The notes under the pieces were generated by a model. That model was not told the DNA's origin. It searched no databases and saw only the letters and a list, made by a program, of their open reading frames with translations. From the NCBI GenBank assembly GCA_963931865.1, contig OZ007505.1, positions 21,986,074 to 22,050,073 of the forward strand: 64,000 nucleotides of DNA, given 5' to 3'. Shown piece by piece: positions 47,361 through 60,100 of this stretch. The first letter of the stretch is position 1. Every line of letters begins with the position of its first letter. Origin of the DNA: Axinella damicornis. Taxonomy: Eukaryota > Porifera > Demospongiae > Axinellida > Axinellidae. A program made the translations under genes and the position numbers.

Positions 47361-50300
47361 ATGGCGGCAGTGTTAGGTTCTCACAGCACACTGCCCTGTT
47401 ATTTCACGGATGCAGAGGGTAGAGCTAATCCGGTAGTGGCTTCCTTCGAGAAGGAGCTGGGGTACTTCGCTGCATCGATCAGGAGGGCTGGGAGGAAAGC
47501 ACCGACTGCAGAATCCAGGCAGAAACTGTAAGTATCAGAACTTCAGAGGTTTTTATTGCCTGAGCATGGTTCTGGGATCACATACACTGGAAACAAGGTA
47601 GGGTTAGGCCAGCACAGACATAGTTCCTGGAAACATTTCCAGACACAGTGCACAGTTAGTATTCCAAGCTAGTTGCTTGGAGGAGGCCCGCTACATAAGG
47701 AGCTGACAGGATGCTGCATGCATGTCCTGCATGGTACTTAACCCCCTCCCCTCACACACACACACACACACACACACATGCGCGCACCAGGTCCAATACT
47801 CTGTTCTCTCTGTGGAACAGCTATCAGGGGAGGCTTGTGTCTGCCTACTTCACACAGCAGCTGCTGGCCACTGGTGACCTGCTCTACCAGGCACAGGTCA
47901 GCAGATAGCCACCTCTCCCTCGGATGCTCCTCCAGCGGTTACAACTCACCTTCTGTTTATTTGCCTTGCTCCCAGACTCCCCACTGCAATTGGATTTTGT
48001 TGGGGGGGGGGGGGGTACATTATTATCCTGGGAGCAATGCTACGGTTAGAACCAGGAGCCCAGGAAACCATGCCTATCAGGTCACCTATCACCCTACTCT
48101 AGCTGGGGTGTTATGTAAGCTGACTGTTCAGGTCCAGGTTGCCCATGTACTTGCTAGTGTACCGTGTGATGTAATGTCTGTACGTGTAGGACTAGTGGAA
48201 TGGGAATGGGACTAGCTGGTGGTGTGTAGAGGTGTGGTTCACTGCATGTTGTGTATCACGGACTATGGCCTCCGATCTATGCTTGAGTTGTTTTCTTCTC
48301 AGGAGTATCATCTGGCAGGGACCCACTGCTATGGCAGGTACCTGTGGTCCATTGGTCTGGGAGAGGAGAAGGAGGAGGGGAGGGGAAAGAAAGTGGCAGA
48401 ATACTTTCAGAAGATGGAAGAACGTGGGCTGATTGTCGCTGCTGTGAGTCAATTGACAGTCCTTCCTCCTGCAAGATTTGATATACCATGTTGCTGTGGA
48501 AGCAGCAGGTGCACATACACCTCATCAATATGACGATGCTGATGTTTATTAGCCTCGTTCCCAGTCCCACGCCCAGCTTTTCATCGCTTGCATCGTACTG
48601 CAAGCGACGAAAAGCTGGGCGTGGGACTGGGAACGAGGCTAGATGTTTATAGGGTACCGGCAGGCCTGGGGATACCCCCACAAACCACCTCTACAGCACG
48701 TGGTGTATCACAGTTAGAGATTGTGGCTATGATTCATAAACTGCATGAAGATACCATCACATTCTACCCACACACAGTTGAGAGCTCTGATTGGAGATGC
48801 CGCATGTCGCTACTTCCTAACGGAGAAGGATGACCCTAAACTCATGGTACACAGAATAGTACTGCGGAGTAGATTGTTTACCTGTACTATATTACTATAT
48901 TCCCGGTGAGTGTTCCCTCACTTCAGTTTTGATAGCCTTATTGCACTCGAGGCTACCATCCTTGAATCAAGTGGAACAAAAATAATGTCCTCAAGCTCAC
49001 CTTAGTCTCCATCCTGTTTCCTTCCCAGTACGGGTCCTCACGGTCTGCGGTGTTGTCTGTGCTGCTGAGTCTGCGGCAGTCGACATGTGTGGCCCTGCAG
49101 AGAGAGCCCCACTACTGGCTGGTGTACAATGGTGTTGTGCTTATCTACACCATCGGGAGGAAGATGATGTCCCTGGGATGCTCGTCCCAAGTGCTGGAGT
49201 ACTTGCTGTGGGGGGCAGTGTGCATGGAGTCCAGCGTTCCGCTGATGGCTGTGAAGTACTTGCACCTGAGGGTGAACCTGTACATGGCCGTGTGCCAGTG
49301 TTACTACGACATCCGGCAGCCGTACCAGGCCGAGCTGTCGGCACGGAGGGGCCTGGACAAAGTCCATGAGTTGGCACAGCTGGAGCACCAGAGCTCCTCC
49401 GAGGCAACCAAAAGTTCGGAGGAGGTGTTCCGGGAGGCGTCACTGAAGCTTGGTGTGATGGTGTTCAAACGCTCCGTGCTGGAGTCTCGCAAGAAGAGCA
49501 AGTCGATCTTCCGGCCCAAAGTGAGGCCCACCATCCGGGACCAGCTGCAGCTCCCCACGCCCAGGTGAGCCCCTCCCCACAGTGCATGCAACCACACGCA
49601 CGGTGATGCACCCTCCCACACAGCGCATGCAACCACACTGCATTACCACACGCACCCAGATGACCAAGTGATTTATCTAACCTCTCTTGAAGTAAATTCT
49701 ATCATAACATGCTGCAAGTACGTACAGCTGACCACTACAGCCAACCCCACCCCACAGGTCTCCCACGGAGAAGCTGCTCTCCGAGATGTTCCCCGGGTCT
49801 TCAGCCCAGTTTATTGCCGTGCTGGAGACCCTCACTGAGGGCTGGAGGCGACCACTCGAGCAAGCCCCTCCCACCCCTGTGCCAGACCTGGACCAGGAGA
49901 CCGTCACCGACATCTACCAGGTAGGACACTCCCCCTTTCTCTCCTCTTTCCTGGGAGACTGCCACTGTGCTGTGCATGTGACGCAGGAAACACACTGCAT
50001 ATCATCATCACTGCTAGTCTCACTGTGTACCCAGCATGTATACCACTTCCAGTGTGTGTGTGTGAGAACACGGTGGCAGCACTGCGACCAAGACTGTACA
50101 CGTGCAGTATGGCTGACTATCCTGTACATGTCAACCAGCATGCTGGTTATACATGTAGCACATCCTGCCAGCCTTGACACACTCCAGACTGTTGTTTTCT
50201 CTTGAACTTGTTGCTACTTTCATGAAACACACAACGTGGGTTGTATACATACTACAACCTACCTCACAGTAACCACTTGTCTCTCATGATGATTGCATGA

Positions 50301-53300
50301 CATCGTCCCCCAACTCTTGCTTGATACATGTACACATCGCTTCCAGACCACACTCAGCTCTTGTTGGGTATGGGCGAAGAGCAGTCTTGTATTGTTGGGC
50401 TGTATACTTGACTAGAAGTAGTGTGTAACTAGAGACACGATGTCTGGTGATGCTGTCGTTGTGTTATTGTCTTGTGTAATTCAGGAGCTGTTCTGTGTGG
50501 GCACGGACTTGTCCCAGAAGGTGTTAAACCGACTCGAGGAAGGTTTCACAGAGGAGGCTGGGTCGATTCACCTCATGTCAGCAGCTTGCAGAGGTACAGT
50601 GACCAGCTTAATTCGATTTTTTTGGACTGCTAATTGCATTCTTCACACTGCTGCTGAACTGAAGTACGAGACTGGATGCTTGCCTGTGTAATTGTAGGCT
50701 GAAACAGGTAGCAATGTGCTACTGCAGACACCGTTTCCATGCACGACTATTGTTTGGGCCTACAGTGGCTCTCAGATTTGATTGTCTCTCAGAAGTACGT
50801 ATGTATAATAATAATATGGGAACGTTGCCAATCCCACCCGCCACAGGAGGGGACATGGTTCCCCTGGAGGCTGTGGTGCAGTTTGTGCGGCTGGCCCACG
50901 GCTACGAGCAGCGTGAGGTGTTTGAGTTGCTGGCAGAGAGAGTTGTACAGGCGGGCAAGGTACGTGCTGTAATCCAGCCTTGTTCCCAGGGAAACACATC
51001 GGGGTGGTTTGGAATGAGGGCTGTAGTAACTGAGGAAGCAAAATCGTAACCATACCACTGTTAGTGTATTGTGTACCATACCACTGTCTGGTATCGTAAC
51101 TGTAATGTAGATCACAACATTGTAACCATACCACCGCTAATGGTAGACCTCTCCTAACTAGGCTTCAGCTGATGCTGGTGTGAGGTCAAAGGTCAGTTGT
51201 GTGGAGCTGATTTTAGCAGTGGACTCGGTGCTCAGTGCATTGAGGATGCACAAGACCACCACCGATGAAATGAGAGCAGAAGGTATCAATATTCTATCCT
51301 GAATGTACTGTAGTTTACTGACTGAGTCTACTGTAGTCTAGTACTGTTTACTATGGTGTACTGTAGTTTACTGGCTGATAGTGTACTGTAGTATACTGAC
51401 TGACAGTTTACTATGGTGTACAGGTCTCTTGGAGGAGCCCCTGGAAAGCCTCCATCACCTCTCTCAGGAGCTGCATGCTGCCTGCAGCGACCCCACCCTC
51501 CTCTCCTCGGACTTTGACCTCCTGCTAGACTCCGCCCTGTTGCTCTGGGAGGCTGCCCGGCCTGTCTTCTCCCGGGTGCACTCGCATGAGCACACTGCTT
51601 GCAGACAGCTCCTGGGCAGCAGGATGGGGGGACAGGTGCGTGTGTAAGAGAAGGGCCAGGGCACGTGTGTGTAGCTGTGAGGTCAGATCAAATTCCGTTG
51701 CTGCACAGACTTACCGGGGGGAGGGGGGGGGGGGGGGGGGGGGGGGGGAAGCAGGTGTGCGTAAGAGTAAGACCAGGCCAAATTAATCTATTGTTGCACA
51801 TACTTGCTGATGGCCTTGTTCCCAGGCGCTCGGTGATTGGGGACTTAGCTGTTCAGCATTGGATACAGTGGCCTACTCCCCTTAGCTCTCCAGGTTTGCA
51901 TACTACTGCTTACAATATGGCCACTCCCCGCTGGTAGGCCACTTCTCCCTATTTTTCTGCTATATACATGTACCAAGAACCAGCAGCAAGACTGGTATTC
52001 ATGACGACTATGAATACCCGACCAGTGACCACAAAACCCACAAGTGTAGCAGACGGTAGGGCTGTATAAAAGGAAAGCGCTTCACTGCACCCGTCGCAGT
52101 GTCACGGCTATTTGTTCTAGCGATCCTTTGTTCTTAATGGCATAAAAATTTTTGGAAGGGCTTGCATTTTCTTGCGGCCGTATTACCAAAAAGACAGCGA
52201 AGTACAATGCACAGGGCCATACAGGTCACTACCACCACCCGGTACATGCAACACCTCCTCTGTAGTGAGCTGTGGTGAGGCTAACAGGGTCCCACCTATA
52301 CATGCGACACTGCTGCCCTCCCTCCCTGTAGACCAGATCAGGTTTTTTGGTGTTCAACCATGTCTGACTCTAGCTGTCTCGGGCCTGGGAATGAGGTTAT
52401 GTACCAACAGCAGGTCTGTAGTTGCTACATGGACCCTCAGACTGTGTTCCTCCCCCTCTCCTCCTCAGTACCTCTCTCTGCTCCAGCAAGTGGTGGCAAT
52501 CTTCCACTTGTTGGGGGTGTGGCAGGTGGACCCTGTCCTGCATGCAGAAGTGTGCCTCAAGCTGGGATGCCTGAACGAGGCCAGTGCTGACCTCAGACAC
52601 AGCAAACTGGGGGAGACAACGCTACCAGGTAACACATCTCTCTCTCTCTCTGTGTTTGTGTTTGTCTGATGGCTTGCTCTGATTCCCTTGTCCAGGCAAG
52701 GGTCTTGTGATCCTGTACGACCGCAGCCAGCTGCTGGAGTGCCTGGGTGGGCTGAGGGAGGGCATGGAGTGCGTCAAACTCGCCAGGCGGGCCAAATACC
52801 TTCAACACAATGCGCCATCACAGAGGGTATGAGTGGGTGGAACCTCATAACTGAGTCCCAAGATTCCCCAGTTATCCAAGCCAAGTATACTGACCACGAA
52901 GTTTGGATACTCTCTGTTGCCATGTTTACGGTATCTGCTGTGACTGTGTGTAGGTATCAGAGTTGGAGATCCTTCACGCTGAGTTTCTGTATGCCATCAC
53001 TCGAGTGCAGCTGAAGCTGGCCTCCACCATCCCCCCACCACGTAAGCACTTTGTGCAACCATCCTAGCCCTGCCCCCAGGCCACTCCCATCCTCGTTGTC
53101 GCTGGATGTGTACATTGACTATCTCCTCTCTCCGTCTATAGCCCCCCATGATGGCACCCAGAAACCCTCCCATCTGAAGTCCAAGGTGAGGGAGCGGAGG
53201 GAGAAGGAAGAGCAATGGCAGAGGACCCTCTCAGGGCTCACGGCTGTAGAGACGGTGGTGGAGACCGAGGCAGAGCTGCGTGCCGGGTGTGGGAAGGACC

Positions 53301-54235
53301 GCTACTCGGCTGCCCTCCTGCACATGCTCCAGGCGTCCACCTCCTCGCAGCTGGGACCTGCGGCCAGGGAGACACTCCTGGAGGTGGGACTCATGCACAC
53401 CTGGATATAACACACCTGGGCATAACTCACCTGGACATACAGTGTGCACATTCGTGCTGGAGTCTGGGCTATTGTTTCATCGTCCGTGGCAACTGCTGAC
53501 TATTCCTTCTTTCCTGCAGGAGTCATTTTCTAACCTACTGCATCTGGCGCAGGAGCCAGGGGACACGCCCATCACCACCTCCCCCTCAGCCCCCACTCCA
53601 CCCCCACCCCTTCCCCTCCACTGCACCGACACCACTGTGACGTTCAAACCAGCACCCTTCCAGCCAAATGGCAGCGGGAAGGTGAGCAGACTGCCATCAC
53701 TGAATGTGAGGTCATAAAAGAAGGTTGCAGCCTTCGAAGGTTCTCTTCACCATAGGTAGAACATGTTTTGGGTTATTGCTGGATACCTGATGACCTTGAG
53801 AATCAGGAATGATCCTGCACACTTTCCAGTGTCTGGGTAGCTAGGTGCATACAATCAGTTGGTCATATGCCCAGTTGGTATATTGCAATGAGTGGTGCAC
53901 ATGTTTGCTTGAATCACATGACAGGCCTTCTTGGTGTTGGCTTGAATCACATGACAGGCCTTCTTGGTGTTGGCTTGAATCACATGACAGGCCTTCTTGG
54001 TGTTGGTTGAATCACATGACAGGCCTGCCTGCTGTTGGTTTGAATCACATGACAGGCCTGCCTGGCCTGGTGTTGGTTTGAATCACATGACAGGACATGT
54101 TGGTGTAAGTTTGAATCACTTGGTCTGCAGGTGGCCTACTATGCTCTGTACGGTCGACGTGCTGCTGGCAGCTATGTCAAAGTGCGACTGGCTGATGGGC
54201 ACTTTCCAGGACTAGGAGTGGAGGTGTGTGTGAGT

Positions 54236-54278
<43 letters not shown>

Positions 54279-56267
54279 TGTGTATGAGTGTAAATAAGAG
54301 CGTAGTGTAGTGTGTGCATGTGTATGTATATGTGTGTGTGCTTTGTGAGAACGAATACGATTATATGGACAATAATTATGCTGAATCTCGCATAGCCAGA
54401 CCCTGTTCTGCACCAAGGGAAAGGGTCTGGGACATATTGACCATAGAGCGGCCTGTCGGCCAGGAATGTAATCCGGTCATGATGTTAGCGATAATGATCA
54501 CCAAAATAAGACTTGCGACCTTGCTGCACTCGCGGTTAAATGTGTACTGTGTTTGAGCCCATGAATCAAGACACTTCTCACTCATTTCACTTCAAGTTTA
54601 CCCACCATCACCACTCACACTCAAATTTGTGTGAATTATTAATCACAGTAGCATGTGACTGAATACTGCATTGTGATTTTGCGCTCATGATACGAGCAAC
54701 AAAAGCTCTGTGGATATTTCCCAGACCCATTCTCTTGGTGCAGAACGGGGTCTGGCCACGCGAGACTGAGGCCTCGCATGGCCAGGTATGCCTTCCAGAA
54801 TTGTCAACTGTTTGATACTCGATGCAGAACAGCAGGGACTCGACTTTACTTTTCTAGCTTGTCAGTTAGTTCATAGCTAGCTCTGTGTCATTTACCTGGC
54901 GCGCATGTGCAGAGCTGTGAATATTGTTATGTAACCACAAAACCCACAAGCAAAGCAGACCGTAGGGTGGAATAAAAGCAGCAGTGTCTGGCTGCTCAGC
55001 AGTGCTGACAGAAGACATAAGAAAATTTCCCAACAGCTGCTACTTGCGTAGTAGTCAATTTTTGGAAGGCCTGCTTGCATGCTGGCCTAAGTAAACACAA
55101 GAACACACACACATACGTACACAATCATGTGTGCGCACACTTTCACATAGGTGGCAGCTGGGGGGGACTGTACTCTGGAGGCTCATGGTCTTCAGCCCAA
55201 CGAAGAGTACGTGTTTGCAGTAGCTGCCTACACCTGTGGTGGGGAGCTGGTGGGAGGGGGCATTGGACAGACGGGCCAGCCACTCGTGACCACCCACCGC
55301 CTACCCCTGTCACTCGCCTGGGGATATCTGTGTCAGGTGGGCACACTGCGTGGGGCCACACCCATAGACTCGGTATTCACAGCTGAGACCGCAGATCAAG
55401 CTTTGAGCACTGTTTGACCGTTGACCGTGCTGATCACTGTTTGACCGTTGACCGTGCTGATTTTCAAGGTTTTAACTGTTTACTGCACTGTTTTCAGCCG
55501 TTGAGCATTGACTTTAACCTTTGATAATGTACGGAAGAATGTGTAGCGACTCCACCTCTTCCTTAGTATATTATGCGGTCAAGAATCAAGATGTGTGGTT
55601 GCAGCTGTGGCTGTGGTGCTTATTGGAGTGACCTCCCCTGCTGTGATCATCATCACCCTAGGCACAAGCCGCAAGCATTTCATTGGGATAGTAACCGTCA
55701 CACCCACACACCCCCACACGCACACAGTGTGCCTACACAGCTGGTGTACACAGAGTGGCCAAGAAGGCGGCCGCAGTGCTGTGGAGGGAGTGCGTGGGGA
55801 GTGACAGTGGTGACGGTGGTGATGGTGGAGATGGGAAGGGGGAAGAAGGACAACTGCACGTGTAAGAATAGTCCACCTTGATCGTTTCCTCATAGCAGTC
55901 GGATTTCCTCTTCCGTATTTAACCTACTCGTGCACACACCATCCACAGGGTGGACTCTCCGCTCCTCTCATCTGCACCCGCCTCCTTCCTCCGCCACTTT
56001 GTCCAGTCTGTGTTCATCCACGTCCAGGTAGAGCTGACCGAGGCCTCCCTGCTGGCGGATCGGCTGAGTGAGGGCGGGGCCCTGAGGGGCACACAGTGGG
56101 AGAGGTTGGGGCTGGTTCGGAGGATGCTGGCTGGTCTGGAAGTAGCCGGGATGCTGAACGATGCTAGTCTCTGTCTTCAAGCTGTGGTGGTGTGCTATGG
56201 CCTGCTTGCACCTCTCATTCAGCACGGCGTCATCACAGAGCCATTGGTGCAGGTGTGTGTGTGTGAG

Positions 56268-56310
<43 letters not shown>

Positions 56311-57107
56311 CAGTGTGTGTGTTAAATTAGTACTTGTGTTGTGTGCGTGTTCATAAAAAGGTGCAACAAATTTGTATAGGTTCCCTCCCTCTCCCCCCCC
56401 CCCCCCCCCCCCTGCACACACACACTCACACACACACAGATGTTGCTCCACTGCCTTGCGACCCTAGCGGAGCTACCAGAGTCCCTTCTTGCTCCCAAAC
56501 ACACCAACACTGCAGTCAGCCTGCATCACATGGTAGCAGTCACGGTCTACCACGTGGGCAAGGTGAGGTTGCTACTCTGATGATGGATGATTACAGCAAT
56601 CATCTCTGGCCAATGACAATGCTTCCAGGTACTGCTGACTTGGCAAAAGAAGGCTCTCTTCTCATTAGTCGCTGATAATGCCAGGGGCTTACTCCTGACC
56701 ACCATGCCCTCCACCTCAAAGAAAGACGCCTCCTCTCTGCCCAGTACCTCTGCCACAGCAGGTGGTCAGTTGCACCAGTCCTCCACAGCGTCCACCGCAC
56801 AGGACCTCTCCATGTCCAGCTACGCCACCATCAGCTCTGGCCTCCCAGGGATGATGCTGATGTCGTCTCTGCGAGGAGGAGGGGGAGGGGGGCGTGGGAG
56901 GAGGAAGGGACGAAAGAAAGTGGTAACGGCGGCTGATCAGGTTCCTGATGAGTCGAAGAGTGCAGAGTATAAAGGGTTTGAAGCTTTCCTCATGGCAAAC
57001 CATGGTATGCTTGTACTGATGTGTGTGTTTGTTGAGAACTTGTCAGTAAATACTTCTGTCTCCTGTCATGCACACACACACACACGCACACACACGCACA
57101 CGCACAC

Positions 57108-57153
<46 letters not shown>

Positions 57154-60100
57154 CACACACACACTGCACACACACACACAAACTCCATAGCCTCCTCCTC
57201 CTCTCTTGAGGACCTTGATCTCACTGGACAGGAAGACCCTGTCATCCTGCATGCTGTCATAGCAACCATACCCTCCCAGCTGGCGTACCGGGAAGGTCCG
57301 ACTCCATCACACCGTGACACTGACACTCCTCCCACACACGTACATCAGTCCATCTCTGACAAATATCACGCTCCTCTAACACACCATGAATAGACAAATA
57401 AGAGCACTTTCACTTCCTGTTTAGGACCCTTATGATTGGTCAGAGTGGACTGCGTATGTTTTCACAGCTTCAGTGATCTACATACAATGACCTATACAGT
57501 AATCTACAGTAATCTATGGTAATCTACAGTAATCTACAGTAATCTACAGTAATCTACGGTAATCTACAGTAAATCTACAGTATATCCTTTGCTCCCCCTG
57601 CAGTGCACAAGTTTCGTCGCCGCCCCCAGTACCTGGAGTTCTTTGTCCACCTGGCTGGCAGCACCGTGTCAAAGGGGCACATGGAGAGGGTGTTGGAGTG
57701 GGGGCGGGAGGCGTTCACATGGCTGGCAAGGTACCAGGTGTAATATCATGAGACAGTAGCTCTTCTGTGAATGTACAATCATGCGTATGTATTTGCTTGT
57801 TGGGACAAGGGTGTGGGGGGTAAAGGTCATTCTATAAACTGATACGAAGACCACGATCGCCCCGTAGAAAAGGGTCTAGGGACAATTCGTCATTTGACGT
57901 CGGTGTCTGGAATGATGGATGGCCAGTCAGACTTTGAGCTAGACCAATAAATTGCTTGCCGTTTTTACATGTGTGGCATGTCGACAATCTTGGTCTGGGC
58001 ATGCGACTCTCTCCTCCCTCTTCTGTGCAGGCGGAATGAGCTGCTCCTCTCCCCAAAGCCCTCCCCGGGCCAGAGGGGAGCTGGTGACCACGGCAGACCC
58101 GTCCAATCACAGAAGCCAAAGCACTCCCCCAGGGCTTCAGGGTTGGGGTCTTCTATGGCTCTGGTTCCTGTGAGACATGGAGTCACTGCGTCCGGGAGAC
58201 GGAGGGACCCGCAGCAACGGTTGGGGGAGTCCCTGGATGCCTCCCGCAGGATGGCAGTGGCAGTGAAGGAGCCGAGACGTGGGGCAGCAGCGGTTGCAAA
58301 GTCTCCCGCAGCGAAGAGGAGCAGCAGAGTGAGGACTGGTCCTCATGTCCAGTGTCAGTGACTGGAGACCTCAATGATCTGTATACTCACATGTAGACAC
58401 ACTTCTAAATCATCCTCGTTACACACACATACACTTTCTACACACACCCTCCGTACACACACCCTCCACACACACACCTCATACACTCCACACACACACC
58501 CTCCACACACACACCACACACACACCCTCCACACACACCCTCCACACACACACCCTCCACACACACCCTCCACACACACACCCTCCACACACACCCTCCA
58601 CACACACACCCTCCACACACACCCTCCACACACACACACACACCCTCCACACACACACACACACCCTCCACACACACACCACACACACACACACACGCAG
58701 CTCTCCAGTCAGCTCTCACACTCTCTGGCAGTGGCAAAGATCACGAGAGATGATCTGGAGACAAAGGCTTGCAGTATCCTACAGTCCTTGCTCCCTGAAA
58801 TGTGGAGAAACCACAAGTGCAGGTGTGAATGTGTCACTGTGTACATGTAAGGGGTGTGTGTGTGTGTGTGAGCCTCTGGCCTGGGATCCGGAACGAGGCT
58901 AGTGAGCAGGTGAGTGTGTTGTGTGTGGGACTGTGTGCTACACAAAACTGTAATTCATGACGACTATGAATATCCACACAGTGACCACGAAACCCACAAG
59001 TGTAGCAGACTGTAGGGCTGTATAAAAGCAGCACTGAACTGCGCATCAGTGATGTGTGGAACACCGATATACGCTGGTAATTCAGAGGCTCCGTTCCGGA
59101 GCTTACCAAAATTTTTGGAAGGCTTTGCATTTGTTTGCGGGCCTAAATGCTGTTCATGCACACAGTACGGATGGTGGCAATACCAGCAAGAAGTGATAGT
59201 GGAATACAGGGTATTTGCTTAGCCTCATTCCCAGGCTGTTCCCACCGCCAGCAGCCAGCAGCCAGCATTTCATCGCTTCTAGTACAGGAAATTGCAACAT
59301 TCTTGCACAATCCGAGTACCAAGCGTGACTGCTAAATCAGCACTGACCATAATTATGCGGGTATAGACTCTAAATTCAAATTTGCCCCGAGTAGACCGAC
59401 CCGGCAATACCTGCACAGTCACAGAACTCTGGCCAGAACGGTTCAGTGATCCAGACCTGTAGCAACCTGTGTCACAGGTGGATAAACACATTCTGAGGTT
59501 GTTCCATGATGACTCAGCGCGCGCTTTCTGTGTAAGCAGCGTATGTACGCATGCGCAAATCTCGGACCTCAGGATGTCAGATTGTGCAAGAACGTCACAA
59601 TTTCCTGTATTGAAATATGGCCAGCGTTTCATCGCTTCCAGTATTGAAATATGGCGGGGGAAGGCCTGGGTCCATCAGGGGGGGACGGACATGACGTCAT
59701 TACACTCCAAGGGCTGCATGATAAACATGTGACTCAAAGCATAGGCTTCCACCCACGTACAAAGAAAGCCATGGCTGCGTCTGGCGTCTCGAGTGTCTAC
59801 TTCGTTCCTAGGTCTTTGCGGGTGCTATTTAAACCTTCTGAAAGACGATGCACCCAATGATTGTGTTTGTGTGTTGTCACTGGGGCTGTCGTTGCAAACT
59901 CCCGAAATCGTCGAGGTTCCCCGAGGTTCACTCAAGATCGCAGCACAATGCACCAATTCGTTTGCAAACAACTCTTAAATACACCGCAGTTAGCTATCGT
60001 TAGACAACACTGCGGAGATAAATTCTCTATGGCAAACGCCATAGTGAAGATCAGCAACATCAGCAAAAAATGTGGTGCACGTGAACACACGTGGCCACTA

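Noticed and set aside
55728..55860. Donor GTGTAA at 55860 for CFAP54 exon 18
   Set aside because: It leaves exon 19 in a frame with a stop; the donor two bases later (GTAAGA) gives an open, conserved frame.
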